Notes: generated from the letters alone by a model not told the origin. A stretch of 64,000 bases of DNA from W0P28-013 sp051870755 (GCA_051870755.1 JBJECE010000012.1:1-64000); one strand, 5' to 3'. Numbered from the stretch's first letter, positions 8,176 through 17,481 are shown. Translations and numbers: made by a program.

Positions 8176-8919
8176 GTGGAACTATTCGAACAGATACAGC
8201 GCAAGGTGAATGCCGCGCTTAAGGAGTATGCGCTGCTAAGCGATGGCGATAAAGTGCTGATTGGCTTGTCGGGCGGCAAAGACTCGTTGGCGTTGGTCGA
8301 ATTTTTGGGCGAACGTGCCAAAATCTACAAACCGCGCTTTACACTTGTGGCGGCGCACATTTCGGTCGATAACGTGCCGTATCAGGCCGATTTGGCCTAT
8401 TTGGAGGCGTTTTGCGGACAATACAACGTGCCGTTTGTGCATCGGCGCACGCATTTCGATACCTCGACCGATGCACGCAAGTCACACTGCTTTCTCTGCT
8501 CGTGGAATCGCCGCAAAATGCTGTTCGCGCTGGCCGACGAACTCGGATGCAACAAAATTGCGCTTGGGCATCACCGCGACGATATGCTCGAAACCTTGCT
8601 GATGAATCAGATTTTTCAGGGTACGTTTGCCTCGATGCCGCCCAAACTGACGATGGACAAATTCGCTATGACCATCATTCGTCCGCTGGCCAATGTGCGC
8701 GAGCGCGACCTGCAACTGCTTGCCGAACAGCGTTGCTACCGCAAACAAGTGAAAAATTGCCCTTACGAATGCGAATCGAATCGTAGCGAAGTGCGACGCC
8801 TTTTGGAGGACATGGAACGGCTCAATCCGCACGCGGCATCGTCGTTGTGGAACAGCATGCGACACATACAAACACAATATTTGCCGACCGAACACAAAAA
8901 AAACGACAGAATGGCGTAA
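8176..8919 (+). CDS. TtcA-like tRNA thiolation PP-loop ATPase
   Basis: 247-residue N-type ATP pyrophosphatase of the TtcA/TtuA group, which thiolates tRNA (s2C32 in TtcA). The PP-loop reads LSGGKDS near residue 35. A CFLC pair (HCFLCSWNRR) and a later CPYEC pair match the Cys pattern used to bind an Fe-S cluster in TtcA proteins, and LGHHRDDMLET is the second family signature. GTG 8176 follows the promoter. Family is firm; which nucleotide is modified is inferred. Confidence 0.85.
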   Translation: MELFEQIQRKVNAALKEYALLSDGDKVLIGLSGGKDSLALVEFLGERAKIYKPRFTLVAAHISVDNVPYQADLAYLEAFCGQYNVPFVHRRTHFDTSTDARKSHCFLCSWNRRKMLFALADELGCNKIALGHHRDDMLETLLMNQIFQGTFASMPPKLTMDKFAMTIIRPLANVRERDLQLLAEQRCYRKQVKNCPYECESNRSEVRRLLEDMERLNPHAASSLWNSMRHIQTQYLPTEHKKNDRMA

Positions 8920-8936
8920 AAATCATTAACTTTTTG

Positions 8937-8944
8937 TAATTTTG
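8937..8944 (+). promoter_or_regulatory. -7 box of serS promoter
   Basis: TAATTTTG, 41 bp before the serS ATG, with a T-rich element upstream. Confidence 0.6.
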
Positions 8945-8985
8945 CACGCTGAAAAAAACGATTGAAACAGACATCATAAAATCAC

Positions 8986-10263
8986 ATGTTAACACTGAAA
9001 CAAATTATCGGAAACCGCGACGAAGTCGTTCGTCGTTTAGGGAAGAAACATTTCGCGCCGGCGGCCGAAATGATTGACCAAGTTATTGCGCTCGACAGCG
9101 AACGTCGTGCTGCACAAAAAGAACTCGACACAAAATTGGCAGCCATCAACCAACTATCCAAATCGATAGGCGCACTGATGCAGCAAGGCAAAAAATCCGA
9201 AGCCGAAGCCGCCAAAACCGAAGTGGCACAATACAAGGACGACACCAAAAAATTGTCGGCGTTGATGGACGAAAAAGCCAATGCCATGCGCGACTTGTTG
9301 CTGCAAATCCCGAATTTGCCGAAAGAGAGCGTCCCCGAAGGCACCTCGGCCGAAGATAACGTGGTCGAAAAAATGGGCGGCGAAATTCCTACGTTCGACG
9401 GATTCGAACCGCTGCCGCATTGGGAATTGGCAAAAAAATACGATTTAATCGATTTCGAACTCGGCGTTAAAATTTCGGGCGCCGGTTTCCCTGTGTACAA
9501 AGGACTTGGCGCGCGTCTGCAACGTGCGCTCATCAACTTCTTCCTCGACGAGGCACGCGCGGCCGGCTATCTCGAAATAATGCCGCCCACCGTGGTCAAT
9601 GCAGCATCGGGCTACGGCACGGGACAACTGCCCGACAAAGAGGGACAGATGTACCACGCCGAAGTGGACGACCTCTACCTGATACCGACGGCCGAAGTGC
9701 CGGTAACAAACATCTATCGCGATGTCATTTTGAGCGAAAAAGAGTTGCCGATAAAAAATTGCGCCTACACGCAATGCTTCCGCCGCGAAGCCGGCTCGTA
9801 CGGCAAAGATGTGCGCGGTCTGAACCGTTTGCACGAATTTTCGAAAATCGAAATCGTACGCATCGATACGCCCGAACACAGCGAAGAATCGCACCGCGAG
9901 ATGTTGGCGCACGTCGAAGGCTTGTTGCAAAAACTCGAACTGCCGTACCGCATTTTGCGTTTGTGCGGTGGCGATATGAGTTTCACCGCAGCACTCTGCT
10001 TCGACTTCGAAACTTTCTCGGCCGCACAAAAACGCTGGCTCGAAGTCAGCTCCGTATCCAATTTCGAAGCCTATCAGGCAAATCGTCTGAAATGCCGCTA
10101 CAAAACGTCCGACGGCAAAACCGAACTCTGCCACACACTCAACGGCTCGGCTTTGGCATTGCCGCGTATCGTGGCCACGCTGCTCGAAAACAACCAAACG
10201 CCCGACGGCATACGCATTCCGAAAGCGTTGGTACCATACATGGGCTGCGACATCATTCGCTGA
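8986..10263 (+). CDS. serS: Seryl-tRNA synthetase
   Basis: 425-residue class II aminoacyl-tRNA synthetase that charges tRNA-Ser (and tRNA-Sec where present). The N-terminal coiled-coil arm that grips the long variable arm of tRNA-Ser spans about residues 30-105 (charged, Lys/Glu/Gln-rich). The catalytic domain carries motif 2 (CFRREAGSYGKDVRGLNRLHEF) and motif 3 (LNGSALALPRIVATLLEN). Length is standard. It is single, with its own promoter and a downstream hairpin terminator. Confidence 0.98.
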   Translation: MLTLKQIIGNRDEVVRRLGKKHFAPAAEMIDQVIALDSERRAAQKELDTKLAAINQLSKSIGALMQQGKKSEAEAAKTEVAQYKDDTKKLSALMDEKANAMRDLLLQIPNLPKESVPEGTSAEDNVVEKMGGEIPTFDGFEPLPHWELAKKYDLIDFELGVKISGAGFPVYKGLGARLQRALINFFLDEARAAGYLEIMPPTVVNAASGYGTGQLPDKEGQMYHAEVDDLYLIPTAEVPVTNIYRDVILSEKELPIKNCAYTQCFRREAGSYGKDVRGLNRLHEFSKIEIVRIDTPEHSEESHREMLAHVEGLLQKLELPYRILRLCGGDMSFTAALCFDFETFSAAQKRWLEVSSVSNFEAYQANRLKCRYKTSDGKTELCHTLNGSALALPRIVATLLENNQTPDGIRIPKALVPYMGCDIIR

Positions 10264-10290
10264 TACAAACACACCAAAATGGTCGTAAAT

Positions 10291-10325
10291 AAGTCGGTGC
10301 GCAGGGGCGTTGCCGACTTTTTTGC
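10291..10325 (+). terminator. Intrinsic terminator after serS
   Basis: Stem AAGTCGG (10291-10297) / CCGACTT (10313-10319) with a T-run to 10324. Confidence 0.85.
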
Positions 10326-10378
10326 TGTCGGAAATCATATTTTTGGGCGTGTTGATAATTTTCTTGCGAAAAAAAAGA

Positions 10379-10416
10379 GTTATCATTGTATGATAACCGA
10401 TTTTTTATTACTTTTG
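10379..10416 (+). promoter_or_regulatory. mreB promoter with inverted repeat over the -33 element
   Basis: A -7 box TACTTTTG (10409-10416) lies 20 bp after a TTG (10386-10388). That TTG forms part of the 5-base loop of a perfect inverted repeat GTTATCA (10379-10385) / TGATAAC (10391-10397). The repeat therefore covers the -33 element exactly and is a candidate operator for the cell-shape operon. Confidence 0.55.
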
Positions 10417-10462
10417 TAACTCGTTAATTATCCGTCAAATCTAACAATAAAAACATACGAAA

Positions 10463-11485
10463 ATGGGACTTTTTTCGCTAACGCAGGATGTGGCCATCGA
10501 CCTTGGAACGGCCAACACTGTCATCACCTGCAATGACAAAATAGTAGTTGATGAACCCTCGATAGTGGCGCTCGACCGCCGCACCGACAATCTGATAGCG
10601 CTTGGCAAAAAAGCGCAAATGATGCAGGGCAAAGAGCACGAAAATATTCGCACGGTGCGCCCCTTGCGCGATGGCGTTATTGCCGACTTCAAGGCTGCCG
10701 AACTGATGATTCGCGGCATGATCAAAATGATACCGCACCGCAATAAATTGTTCACTCCCTCGCTGCGATTGGTGGTTGGCATACCGTCGGGCAGTACCGA
10801 AGTCGAAATTCGCGCCGTGCGCGACTCGTCGGAGCATGCCGGCGGCCGCGATGTGTACATGATTTACGAACCGATGGCGGCTGCCGTGGGCATCGGCTTG
10901 GATGTCGAAGCACCCGAAGGCTGTATGATTGTCGATATAGGCGGCGGCACGACCGAAATTGCCGTTATTTCGTTGGGTGGCATGGTGTCGAACAAGTCCA
11001 TTCGTATTGCCGGCGACGATTTTACCGGCGACATTATCGACTACATGAATCGTCAGCATAACATCAAAGTGGGCGAGCGTATGGCCGAACAAATCAAAAT
11101 AAAAGTCGGTTCGGCGCTGATTGACCTCGGCGAAGAGGCACCGGAGGATTATGTGGTGCACGGCCCGAATAAAATGACGGCGTTGCCCATGGAGGTGCCG
11201 GTGTCGTATCAGGAGATTGCGCACTGCCTCGATAAATCGATAACGAAAATCGAAACGGCTGTTTTGGCAGCGTTGGAAGAAACACCACCCGAACTCTACG
11301 CCGATTTGGTGCGCAACGGCATCTATTTGGCTGGCGGCGGCGCCTTGTTGCGTGGCTTGGCCAAACGCTTGACGGATAAAATTCAGATTCAGTTCCATGT
11401 GGCCGACGACCCGTTGCATGCTGTGGCGCGTGGCACCGGTATCGCGCTGAAGAATATCGACAAGTTCCAATTCCTGTTGCGCTGA
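10463..11485 (+). CDS. mreB: Rod-shape determining protein MreB
   Basis: Bacterial actin, 340 residues. It polymerises under the inner membrane and directs the elongation machinery. Phosphate-1 loop DLGTANTVI, phosphate-2 VDIGGGTTEIAVISLGG and adenosine motif GGGALLRGLAKRL are present, and the N-terminus MGLFSLTQDVAIDLGTAN is that of Bacteroidota MreB. It heads the mreBCD-mrdA-rodA operon. The 81-bp gap to mreC shows no hairpin terminator. Confidence 0.98.
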   Translation: MGLFSLTQDVAIDLGTANTVITCNDKIVVDEPSIVALDRRTDNLIALGKKAQMMQGKEHENIRTVRPLRDGVIADFKAAELMIRGMIKMIPHRNKLFTPSLRLVVGIPSGSTEVEIRAVRDSSEHAGGRDVYMIYEPMAAAVGIGLDVEAPEGCMIVDIGGGTTEIAVISLGGMVSNKSIRIAGDDFTGDIIDYMNRQHNIKVGERMAEQIKIKVGSALIDLGEEAPEDYVVHGPNKMTALPMEVPVSYQEIAHCLDKSITKIETAVLAALEETPPELYADLVRNGIYLAGGGALLRGLAKRLTDKIQIQFHVADDPLHAVARGTGIALKNIDKFQFLLR

Positions 11486-11572
11486 TAAGACGGCTTGTCA
11501 GTAACAATGTGTGCACGGTTGGCTCGTAATTTAAGGTGTCGGCCGTGTGTGCGTAAATAATTTTAGTTGTTT

Positions 11573-12409
11573 ATGTCGGCATTGCTGCGTTTTTTTGTAC
11601 GATTCTCCACATTTTTCGAGTTCGCTCTGCTGGAGTTGATTGCACTGCTGTTGGTAGTCAATAGTGGCGCCTTTCGGCAGAGTGTTGTCTATCGTGCCAA
11701 TGCTGCGATGGTAGGGACGGTGCATAGCGGCGTTGCTGCGTGTACCGATTATTTCGGCTTGCAGGAAACCAATGCACGCTTGGTGGCCGAAAACGAACAA
11801 CTGCTGAATCGGATTGCTGCGCTCGAATCGCAGATGCCTGCTCCCGATGGCGGCGTGTTGTCGGCCGATTCAACACGGAGTTACTGCACACGTTCGGCGA
11901 CCGTCGTTTATAGCACGGTGAATCGCCTTCAGAATCTGATTATTATCGACAAAGGTAGTGCCGATGGCATCGCAGTCAATATGGGCGTGGTGAATGCCGA
12001 TGGCGTTGTCGGGGTGGTCGATGCCGTGTCGCAACACTACGCGGTGGCGATGCCCATTATCAATACGCATTTGCAGATTAGCGGTCGGTTGTCGAAAAAT
12101 GGCTATTTAGGCTCGGTGAGTTGGAATGGTTTTTCGCCCGAGTTTGCCTCGCTGACCGAAATTCCGCCGCATGTTGATGTGGCTGTGGGCGATACGGTCG
12201 TAACGAGCGGCTATTCTGCCATTTTTGCCGGCGGCGTGCCTATTGGCGTGGTCGATAGGGTGGTGTCCGACGACAATCTGCCGTTTAGCAATATCCGGCT
12301 GCGCCTGCTTGTGAATTATCGCACGTTGGAGCATGTGCATGTGGTGGATTGTGCGCACCGCGACGAGTTGTTGTCTTTGGTCGATTCGGTTCAAACTATC
12401 AAGAAATAG
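11573..12409 (+). CDS. mreC: Rod-shape determining protein MreC
   Basis: 278-residue bitopic membrane protein that links MreB to the periplasmic elongasome. A TM helix (FALLELIALLLVVNS) near residues 15-32 is followed by a coiled coil around 65-90 (ETNARLVAENEQLLNRIAAL) and the beta-rich MreC domain (VNADGVVGVVDAVS, GDTVVTSGYSAIFAGGVPIG). ATG 11573 is preferred over an in-frame TTG two codons upstream. mreD begins 3 bp after the stop. Confidence 0.95.
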   Translation: MSALLRFFVRFSTFFEFALLELIALLLVVNSGAFRQSVVYRANAAMVGTVHSGVAACTDYFGLQETNARLVAENEQLLNRIAALESQMPAPDGGVLSADSTRSYCTRSATVVYSTVNRLQNLIIIDKGSADGIAVNMGVVNADGVVGVVDAVSQHYAVAMPIINTHLQISGRLSKNGYLGSVSWNGFSPEFASLTEIPPHVDVAVGDTVVTSGYSAIFAGGVPIGVVDRVVSDDNLPFSNIRLRLLVNYRTLEHVHVVDCAHRDELLSLVDSVQTIKK

Positions 12410-12412
12410 CAG

Positions 12413-12913
12413 ATGCGTGAATCTTTGAAACTCATATTGTATTTTGCACTATATGTACTGCTGCAAGGGCTGATTTTGAACAACATACATCTGTATGGTT
12501 TGGCCTGCCCGTATTTGTATGTGTTGTTTGTGCTTACGTTGCCGACGGCTATGTCGTCGTCGGTGGCTATGTTGGTGGCGTTTGCCATGGGGCTTTGTGT
12601 CGATGTTTTTTCGGGAAGTTATGGCATTCATGCGGCGGCTACCGTGTTGGTGGCTTTTCTGCGTCCGTACATACTGCCGCTGATTGCGACTCGCGAAAAT
12701 TTGGAGAAAATGGCGCCGTCGTATGCCAATTTCGGCAAATCGTTTTTTGCTTATGCGGCCATTTTGGTGGTGATACATCATTTTGCATTGTTTATGCTCG
12801 AGGCTTTTTCGTTGGCGCACATAGGCATAGTGCTGCTGCGCACGTTGTGCAGCGCGTTGGCTACCATGGCACTGATATTTTGTTTGCAAATATTAACCCC
12901 GAAACGTAGGTGA
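12413..12913 (+). CDS. mreD: Rod-shape determining protein MreD
   Basis: 166-residue integral membrane protein with about five hydrophobic helices and few recognisable motifs, as usual for MreD (PYLYVLFVLTLPTAMSSS; ATVLVAFLRPYILP). Identity rests on position between mreC and mrdA, size and topology. Its stop overlaps the GTG of mrdA by 4 bp, which suggests translational coupling. Confidence 0.9.
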   Translation: MRESLKLILYFALYVLLQGLILNNIHLYGLACPYLYVLFVLTLPTAMSSSVAMLVAFAMGLCVDVFSGSYGIHAAATVLVAFLRPYILPLIATRENLEKMAPSYANFGKSFFAYAAILVVIHHFALFMLEAFSLAHIGIVLLRTLCSALATMALIFCLQILTPKRR

Positions 12914-14754
12914 TAAACGATTCGAACAGTCATAGGCAATTTACCATCCGCCTTTTCATTCTTGTCGTCATCGTCATTTTTGTGTTGCAGTTGTTCAATC
13001 TGCAAATCATACACGACTATGGCGAGTTGGCCGATGGCAATGCGTTGTTGCGGCGTACGCTCTATGCGCCGCGCGGACTGATTTACGACCGTAATGGCGA
13101 ATTGTTGGTGTACAATCATCCGACCTACGACCTGATGGTTACAAAACGCGAATTGCGTCAGGCCAAAAAGGCCGGCAATCCGCTCGATACAGCCGAATTT
13201 TGTCGGACACTTGCCATTACGCGCGAGGAATTTGAGCAGCGTATGCGCGACGTGGAGCGACGGGTGGGCTATTCGTCGCGCACGCCACAGCGATTCATGA
13301 CACAGATTACGCCCGAGGAATACGCCGTGTTGCAAGAAAAATTGCATCGTTTCCCCGGATTTACCATCCAAACGCGTACATTGCGCAGTTATACCTATCC
13401 GGTTGGCGCGCATGCTTTGGGTTCGATCGGCGAAGTGTCGAAACGGATGATTGAGCGTGATTCGTGCTACAAACAAGGCGATTATGCCGGCGTGAGCGGC
13501 ATCGAAAAAGCCTACGAAAAAGATTTGCGCGGACGCAATGGTGTCGAAATCATGTTGCGCGATGTGTCGGGGCGGGTGCAGGGACGCTACAAAAATGGCG
13601 CATACGATGTACCGGCAGTAGCCGGCAAAGACCTGACTCTGACGATTGATTATCGCTTGCAGGCGGTGGCCGAGGACTTGCTGCAAGGCAAGTGTGGTAG
13701 CATTGTGGCCATCGAACCGGCTACGGGCGAGGTGTTGGCCTTGGCTTCGAATCCGACGTGGAATCCCGACTTGTTGGTCGGGCGGCAACGGTCGCAAAAT
13801 TACGCCACGCTCTTAAACGACCCGACTAAACCATTGCTGAACAGAGCAATACAAGGTGTTTATTCGCCGGGGTCAACGTTCAAAACGCTGCAAGCATTAG
13901 TCTGTTTGCAAGAGGGCGGCATCACCGACAAAACCTTGTTCCCATGCAGCGGACCGGGGTCGCAACCCATCAAATGCACGCACCATCACGGTTCGCCGGT
14001 GTCGCTTGCCGGCGCTATCGAGCAGAGTTGCAATCCCTACTTTTGGCAGGCCTACAAAGTAACGCTCGAACGCGGCGGCTATGGCGAAAAAAATGCCAAT
14101 TTCAAAGCCAATTACGACCGTTGGCGCAACGATGTTATCAGTTTCGGCTTAGGCCCGAAATTTGAAGATAGCGACATCACCGACCAAGTGCATGGTGGCA
14201 TTCCGCGCGTGGTAACGTACGATCGCATCTATGGCGAAACCGGTTGGCGCGCGCTCACCATTCGATCCAATGCTATCGGACAAGGCGAAGTGCAGGTTAC
14301 GCCGTTGCAGTTGGCCAATATGGCGGCTGCCATCGCCAACGATGGCGTGTGGATTACGCCGCACCTCAATCGTGCCGATTCGATGTTGGAACATAAACAT
14401 CGGACCAATGTCGATGCCGCCTATTTTGCTGCCGTCAAAGAGGGTATGTGGCGCGTGTGCGAATATGGCACCGGTCGTTGGTACAAACTTGATAGCATTG
14501 CCATGTGCGGCAAAACGGGTACGGTGGACAACAGCCATGGCAAACCGCATTCGCTGTTCATCGGCTTTGCTCCCAAGGATAAGCCGAAAATCGCTGTGGC
14601 GGTCGTCATCGAAAATGCCGGATTTGGCGCCACATGGGCCAACCCGATTGCAAGTTTAGTGTTGGAACAATATCTGTTTGGCGAGATTCGTCGCAAGGAT
14701 TTGTTCGACCGTATGTCAAATGCTGTAACTGCTCCCGATGTCAAAAAATACTAA
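12910..14754 (+). CDS. mrdA: Penicillin-binding protein 2 (elongation transpeptidase)
   Basis: Class B PBP of 614 residues, the peptidoglycan transpeptidase of the elongasome, partner of RodA. One N-terminal TM helix (LFILVVIVIFVLQLFNLQ), a dimerisation domain (APRGLIYDRNGELLVYN) and a transpeptidase domain with SxxK in SPGSTFKTL, SxN in EQSCNPYF and KTG in MCGKTGTVDNSHG. It starts with GTG overlapping mreD and overlaps rodA by 17 bp. Confidence 0.97.
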   Translation: MINDSNSHRQFTIRLFILVVIVIFVLQLFNLQIIHDYGELADGNALLRRTLYAPRGLIYDRNGELLVYNHPTYDLMVTKRELRQAKKAGNPLDTAEFCRTLAITREEFEQRMRDVERRVGYSSRTPQRFMTQITPEEYAVLQEKLHRFPGFTIQTRTLRSYTYPVGAHALGSIGEVSKRMIERDSCYKQGDYAGVSGIEKAYEKDLRGRNGVEIMLRDVSGRVQGRYKNGAYDVPAVAGKDLTLTIDYRLQAVAEDLLQGKCGSIVAIEPATGEVLALASNPTWNPDLLVGRQRSQNYATLLNDPTKPLLNRAIQGVYSPGSTFKTLQALVCLQEGGITDKTLFPCSGPGSQPIKCTHHHGSPVSLAGAIEQSCNPYFWQAYKVTLERGGYGEKNANFKANYDRWRNDVISFGLGPKFEDSDITDQVHGGIPRVVTYDRIYGETGWRALTIRSNAIGQGEVQVTPLQLANMAAAIANDGVWITPHLNRADSMLEHKHRTNVDAAYFAAVKEGMWRVCEYGTGRWYKLDSIAMCGKTGTVDNSHGKPHSLFIGFAPKDKPKIAVAVVIENAGFGATWANPIASLVLEQYLFGEIRRKDLFDRMSNAVTAPDVKKY

Positions 14755-16201
14755 CATATTGCGTTACATCGATTGGCCGATAGTGCTGATGTACATCATA
14801 TTGGTGCTGTTTGGTTGGATCAATGTGTATGGTGCCAGCCACGACATCGACCAAACATCTATTTTCGATTTTGCCTATTTTTCGGGCAAACAACTGCTTT
14901 GGATTGTAACGGCGCTTGGCTTGGCCGGCATCGTGTTACTCATCGATGCGCGCGCTTTTCAGTCGCTCAGCATGCTGCTGTATGTCGGCATGGTGGTGCT
15001 GCTGCTGATAACGATGGTGGTGGCACCCGATGTGCATGGGTCGCGGTCGTGGCTCAAATTTGGCCCGATTAGCATTCAGCCTGCCGAATTTTCGAAGTTT
15101 ATCACCGCTTTGGCGGTGGCCAATGTCATGGGGCAATATGGTTTCAAACTCGAAGGATTTCGTAATTATCTGAAAGTCTGTGTGTTGCTATTACTCCCGA
15201 TGCTGATTATTGTCCTGCAAAAGGAGACCGGATCGGCATTGGTCTATGCGTCGTTCATGCTGATGTTGTTTCGCGAGGGCTTGCCCGGCCTGATTCCGTT
15301 TGCGGCATTGTGTTGCGTGGTGCTGTTTGTGGTGGTTATACGTTTTGGCGCACTGCCTTTTGTTGGCGTGGCGTCGGCTTCGATGGGCTTGGTCATTGCT
15401 TTTGCGCTGATTTTGGTGGTGGCATTTGCGCTGATTCTAAAATATCGCTCGACTAAAATGCCTATTAAATGGCTGATTTATGGCATGTTAGTTGTTTTTG
15501 CAGTCGCGTTTGTATTGCATTTCACCGGTTGGGTGCCGGTCAATTTTGTTTATGTCTTGTTGGGCGTGTTGGCGGCTATGGTGGTCTATACCGTTGTGTT
15601 CAGTGTGCGTACGCGTTGTCCCCGCTTGTGGCTGGTAGTGGCCTTTGTGGTGTTGGGCGTGGCCTATTGCTATTCGGCCGATTATCTGTTTGCGCATGTG
15701 TTGCAGCCGCACCAACAGGCGCGTATCGAAATTTTGTTAGGCATGAAAGACGACCCCGGCGGCGCCGGCTACAACGTACAACAGGCCAAAATTGCCATCG
15801 GTTCGGGCGGATTGTTTGGCAAAGGCTTTTTGAATGGCACGCAAACCACATTAAAATTTGTGCCGGAACAGCACACCGACTTTATTTTCTGCACCGTTGG
15901 CGAGGAGTACGGCTTTTTGGGAGCGGTGCTCGTGTTGGTGTTGTACATGCTGTTCCTCTTCCGGCTGATTACCTTGGCCGAACGGCAGCACGAAGCCTTT
16001 GCGCGCATCTATGGTTATTCGGTAGTGGGCATTTTTCTGTTTCATGTCATGGTGAATGTCGGCATGGTCATCGGCCTGATGCCGGTCATTGGCATACCGC
16101 TGCCGTTTTTCAGTTATGGCGGCTCGTCGCTTTGGTCGTTCACCATTTTGCTGTTTATCTTTTTGCGCCTCGACATTGCCCAAAAGCAGCGCGCGCACTG
16201 A
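14738..16201 (+). CDS. rodA: Rod-shape determining protein RodA, long form
   Basis: SEDS-family glycosyltransferase that polymerises lipid II together with PBP2. It has multiple TM helices, with family motifs FGPISIQPAEFSKF, QKETGSALVY, EQHTDFIFCTVGEE and PFFSYGGSS. At 487 residues it is about 100 longer than enterobacterial RodA; the extra stretch (about residues 215-320) is hydrophobic and adds helices in the middle, a feature I associate with Bacteroidota RodA. Last gene of the operon; a hairpin follows. Confidence 0.95.
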   Translation: MSKNTNILRYIDWPIVLMYIILVLFGWINVYGASHDIDQTSIFDFAYFSGKQLLWIVTALGLAGIVLLIDARAFQSLSMLLYVGMVVLLLITMVVAPDVHGSRSWLKFGPISIQPAEFSKFITALAVANVMGQYGFKLEGFRNYLKVCVLLLLPMLIIVLQKETGSALVYASFMLMLFREGLPGLIPFAALCCVVLFVVVIRFGALPFVGVASASMGLVIAFALILVVAFALILKYRSTKMPIKWLIYGMLVVFAVAFVLHFTGWVPVNFVYVLLGVLAAMVVYTVVFSVRTRCPRLWLVVAFVVLGVAYCYSADYLFAHVLQPHQQARIEILLGMKDDPGGAGYNVQQAKIAIGSGGLFGKGFLNGTQTTLKFVPEQHTDFIFCTVGEEYGFLGAVLVLVLYMLFLFRLITLAERQHEAFARIYGYSVVGIFLFHVMVNVGMVIGLMPVIGIPLPFFSYGGSSLWSFTILLFIFLRLDIAQKQRAH

Positions 16202-16229
16202 TGCTGCATCACTATGCACGCACAAAACA

Positions 16230-16258
16230 AGCGGACTCAGTTTCCTGAATCCGCTCTC
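16230..16258. terminator. Bidirectional terminator between rodA and rplI
   Basis: Stem AGCGGA (16230-16235) / TCCGCT (16250-16255), flanked by T-rich sequence in both readings. It separates the convergent rodA and rplI genes. Confidence 0.7.
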
Positions 16259-16305
16259 TTTGGTCTGCGCTTATTTGCAAAGTGTTGTTACTCTGCAAAT
16301 TCCAT

Positions 16306-16749
16306 TTACTCGGCAACCACTTCCAATGTGATTTCGGCCGATACTTCGCGGTGCAGTTTGATCACTGCGCTGTAGGTGCCAACTTCTTTGATAGCATCTT
16401 TTATCACGATAGTCTTGCGGTCGATTTCGAAGCCCTGTTTGCTCAACTCTTCGGCAACTTGAATGTTGTTTACCGAACCGAAAATTGTGCCTGTCGAACT
16501 CGTTTTGGCGCCGATGGTCAGAACCAAACCATTCAGTTTGGCGGCCAATTCTTCGGCATCGGCTTTGATTTTAGCCAATTTGTGAGCGCGTTGTTTCAGG
16601 TTTTCGGCCAGCACTTTGCGTGCCGATTCGCTGGCGATGACGGCTTTGCCTGTCGGAATCAGATAGTTGCGGCCGTAGCCGTTTTTCACGGTTACGATAT
16701 CGTCTTTGTAGCCCAAGTTGGCCACGTCTTCTTTCAAGATTACTTGCAT
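16306..16749 (-). CDS. rplI: 50S ribosomal protein bL9
   Basis: 147 residues. The N-terminal domain begins MQVILKEDVANLGYKDDIVTVK, with the family motif NYLIPTGKAVIAS, followed by a long helix and the C-terminal RNA-binding domain. Third gene of rpsF-rpsR-rplI; 19 bp after rpsR. Confidence 0.98.
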   Translation of the reverse strand: MQVILKEDVANLGYKDDIVTVKNGYGRNYLIPTGKAVIASESARKVLAENLKQRAHKLAKIKADAEELAAKLNGLVLTIGAKTSSTGTIFGSVNNIQVAEELSKQGFEIDRKTIVIKDAIKEVGTYSAVIKLHREVSAEITLEVVAE

Positions 16750-16768
16750 AGTGTGTTCCTCCTCTAAT

Positions 16769-17035
16769 TTATTTCATCAAATCGGTTACGTATGGGAGCA
16801 AAGCCAAGTGGCGAGCACGTTTAATGGCTTGGGCAACTTTGCGTTGATATTTCAACGAGGTGCCGGTGATACGGCGGGGAAGGATTTTGCCTTGCTCGTT
16901 CAAGAATTTCTTCAGAAATTCAGGATCTTTGTAGTCGATGTATTTGATACCGCTCTTCTTGAAACGGCAATATTTTTTCTTCTTGTTCTCAACTGCAATG
17001 GGAGTCAAAAAACGAATGTCTGTATTGTTTGCCAT
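16769..17035 (-). CDS. rpsR: 30S ribosomal protein bS18
   Basis: 88 residues, binds bS6 and the platform of the 30S subunit. Signatures include FRKSGIKYIDYKDPEFLKKF and RRITGTSLKYQRKVAQAIKR. An N-terminal extension (NNTDIRFLTPIAVENKKKK) is as in Bacteroidota homologues. It starts 3 bp after rpsF ends. Confidence 0.98.
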   Translation of the reverse strand: MANNTDIRFLTPIAVENKKKKYCRFKKSGIKYIDYKDPEFLKKFLNEQGKILPRRITGTSLKYQRKVAQAIKRARHLALLPYVTDLMK

Positions 17036-17038
17036 AGT

Positions 17039-17383
17039 TTACTTCTCCTCTACTTTAGATATTTTGTTGATACGTTTTTGCGCATATTCCAACGCATATT
17101 TGTCCAAACGGAATGTCAGGAAACGCAAAATGCGCTCGTCGCGACGATATTGGGTTTCCAACGCGGCTACAAGGCTCGAATCGCCTTTGAATTGCAACAA
17201 GGCATAAAAACCGGTCGATTTCTTTTGAATGGGGTAAGCCAATTTTTTCAGACCCCAGCACTCCTCATTCTCAATCTCTGCGCCGTTCTCGACCAGAAAT
17301 TTCTTGAATTTTTCTACTGCTTCCTTCATCTGTGCGTCAGACAAAACGGGAGTCAAAATGAAAGCAGTTTCATAATGGTTCAT
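17039..17383 (-). CDS. rpsF: 30S ribosomal protein bS6
   Basis: 114 residues beginning MNHYETAFILTPVLSD; the start is taken at ATG 17383, aligned with other bS6 proteins. GLKKLAYPIQKKSTGFYALL and RRDERILRFLTFRLDKYA are typical. It heads the bS6-bS18-bL9 operon. The roughly 60-nt leader holds a GC-closed hairpin preceded by GCCG (see separate entry). Confidence 0.97.
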   Translation of the reverse strand: MNHYETAFILTPVLSDAQMKEAVEKFKKFLVENGAEIENEECWGLKKLAYPIQKKSTGFYALLQFKGDSSLVAALETQYRRDERILRFLTFRLDKYALEYAQKRINKISKVEEK

Positions 17384-17426
17384 CATACAGATAAAACTTT
17401 TAGTGAATAAAAAATAATTAAACAAT

Positions 17427-17481
17427 GCGCTTTATGTCAAAAGCGGCTGCAAAGGTACGATTTTTTTTTGATTCAGCCAAA
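17427..17481 (-). promoter_or_regulatory. rpsF promoter and leader hairpin
   Basis: Minus strand: -33 TTTG (17481-17478), 20-bp spacer, -7 TACCTTTG (17457-17450). The start of the transcript contains CGCUUU-UGACAU-AAAGCG with a bulged C and a CCG next to the stem (about 17447-17427), which resembles the CCG-bulge leader bound by the bS6:bS18 complex in other phyla. The promoter is clear; the regulatory reading is tentative. Confidence 0.55.
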
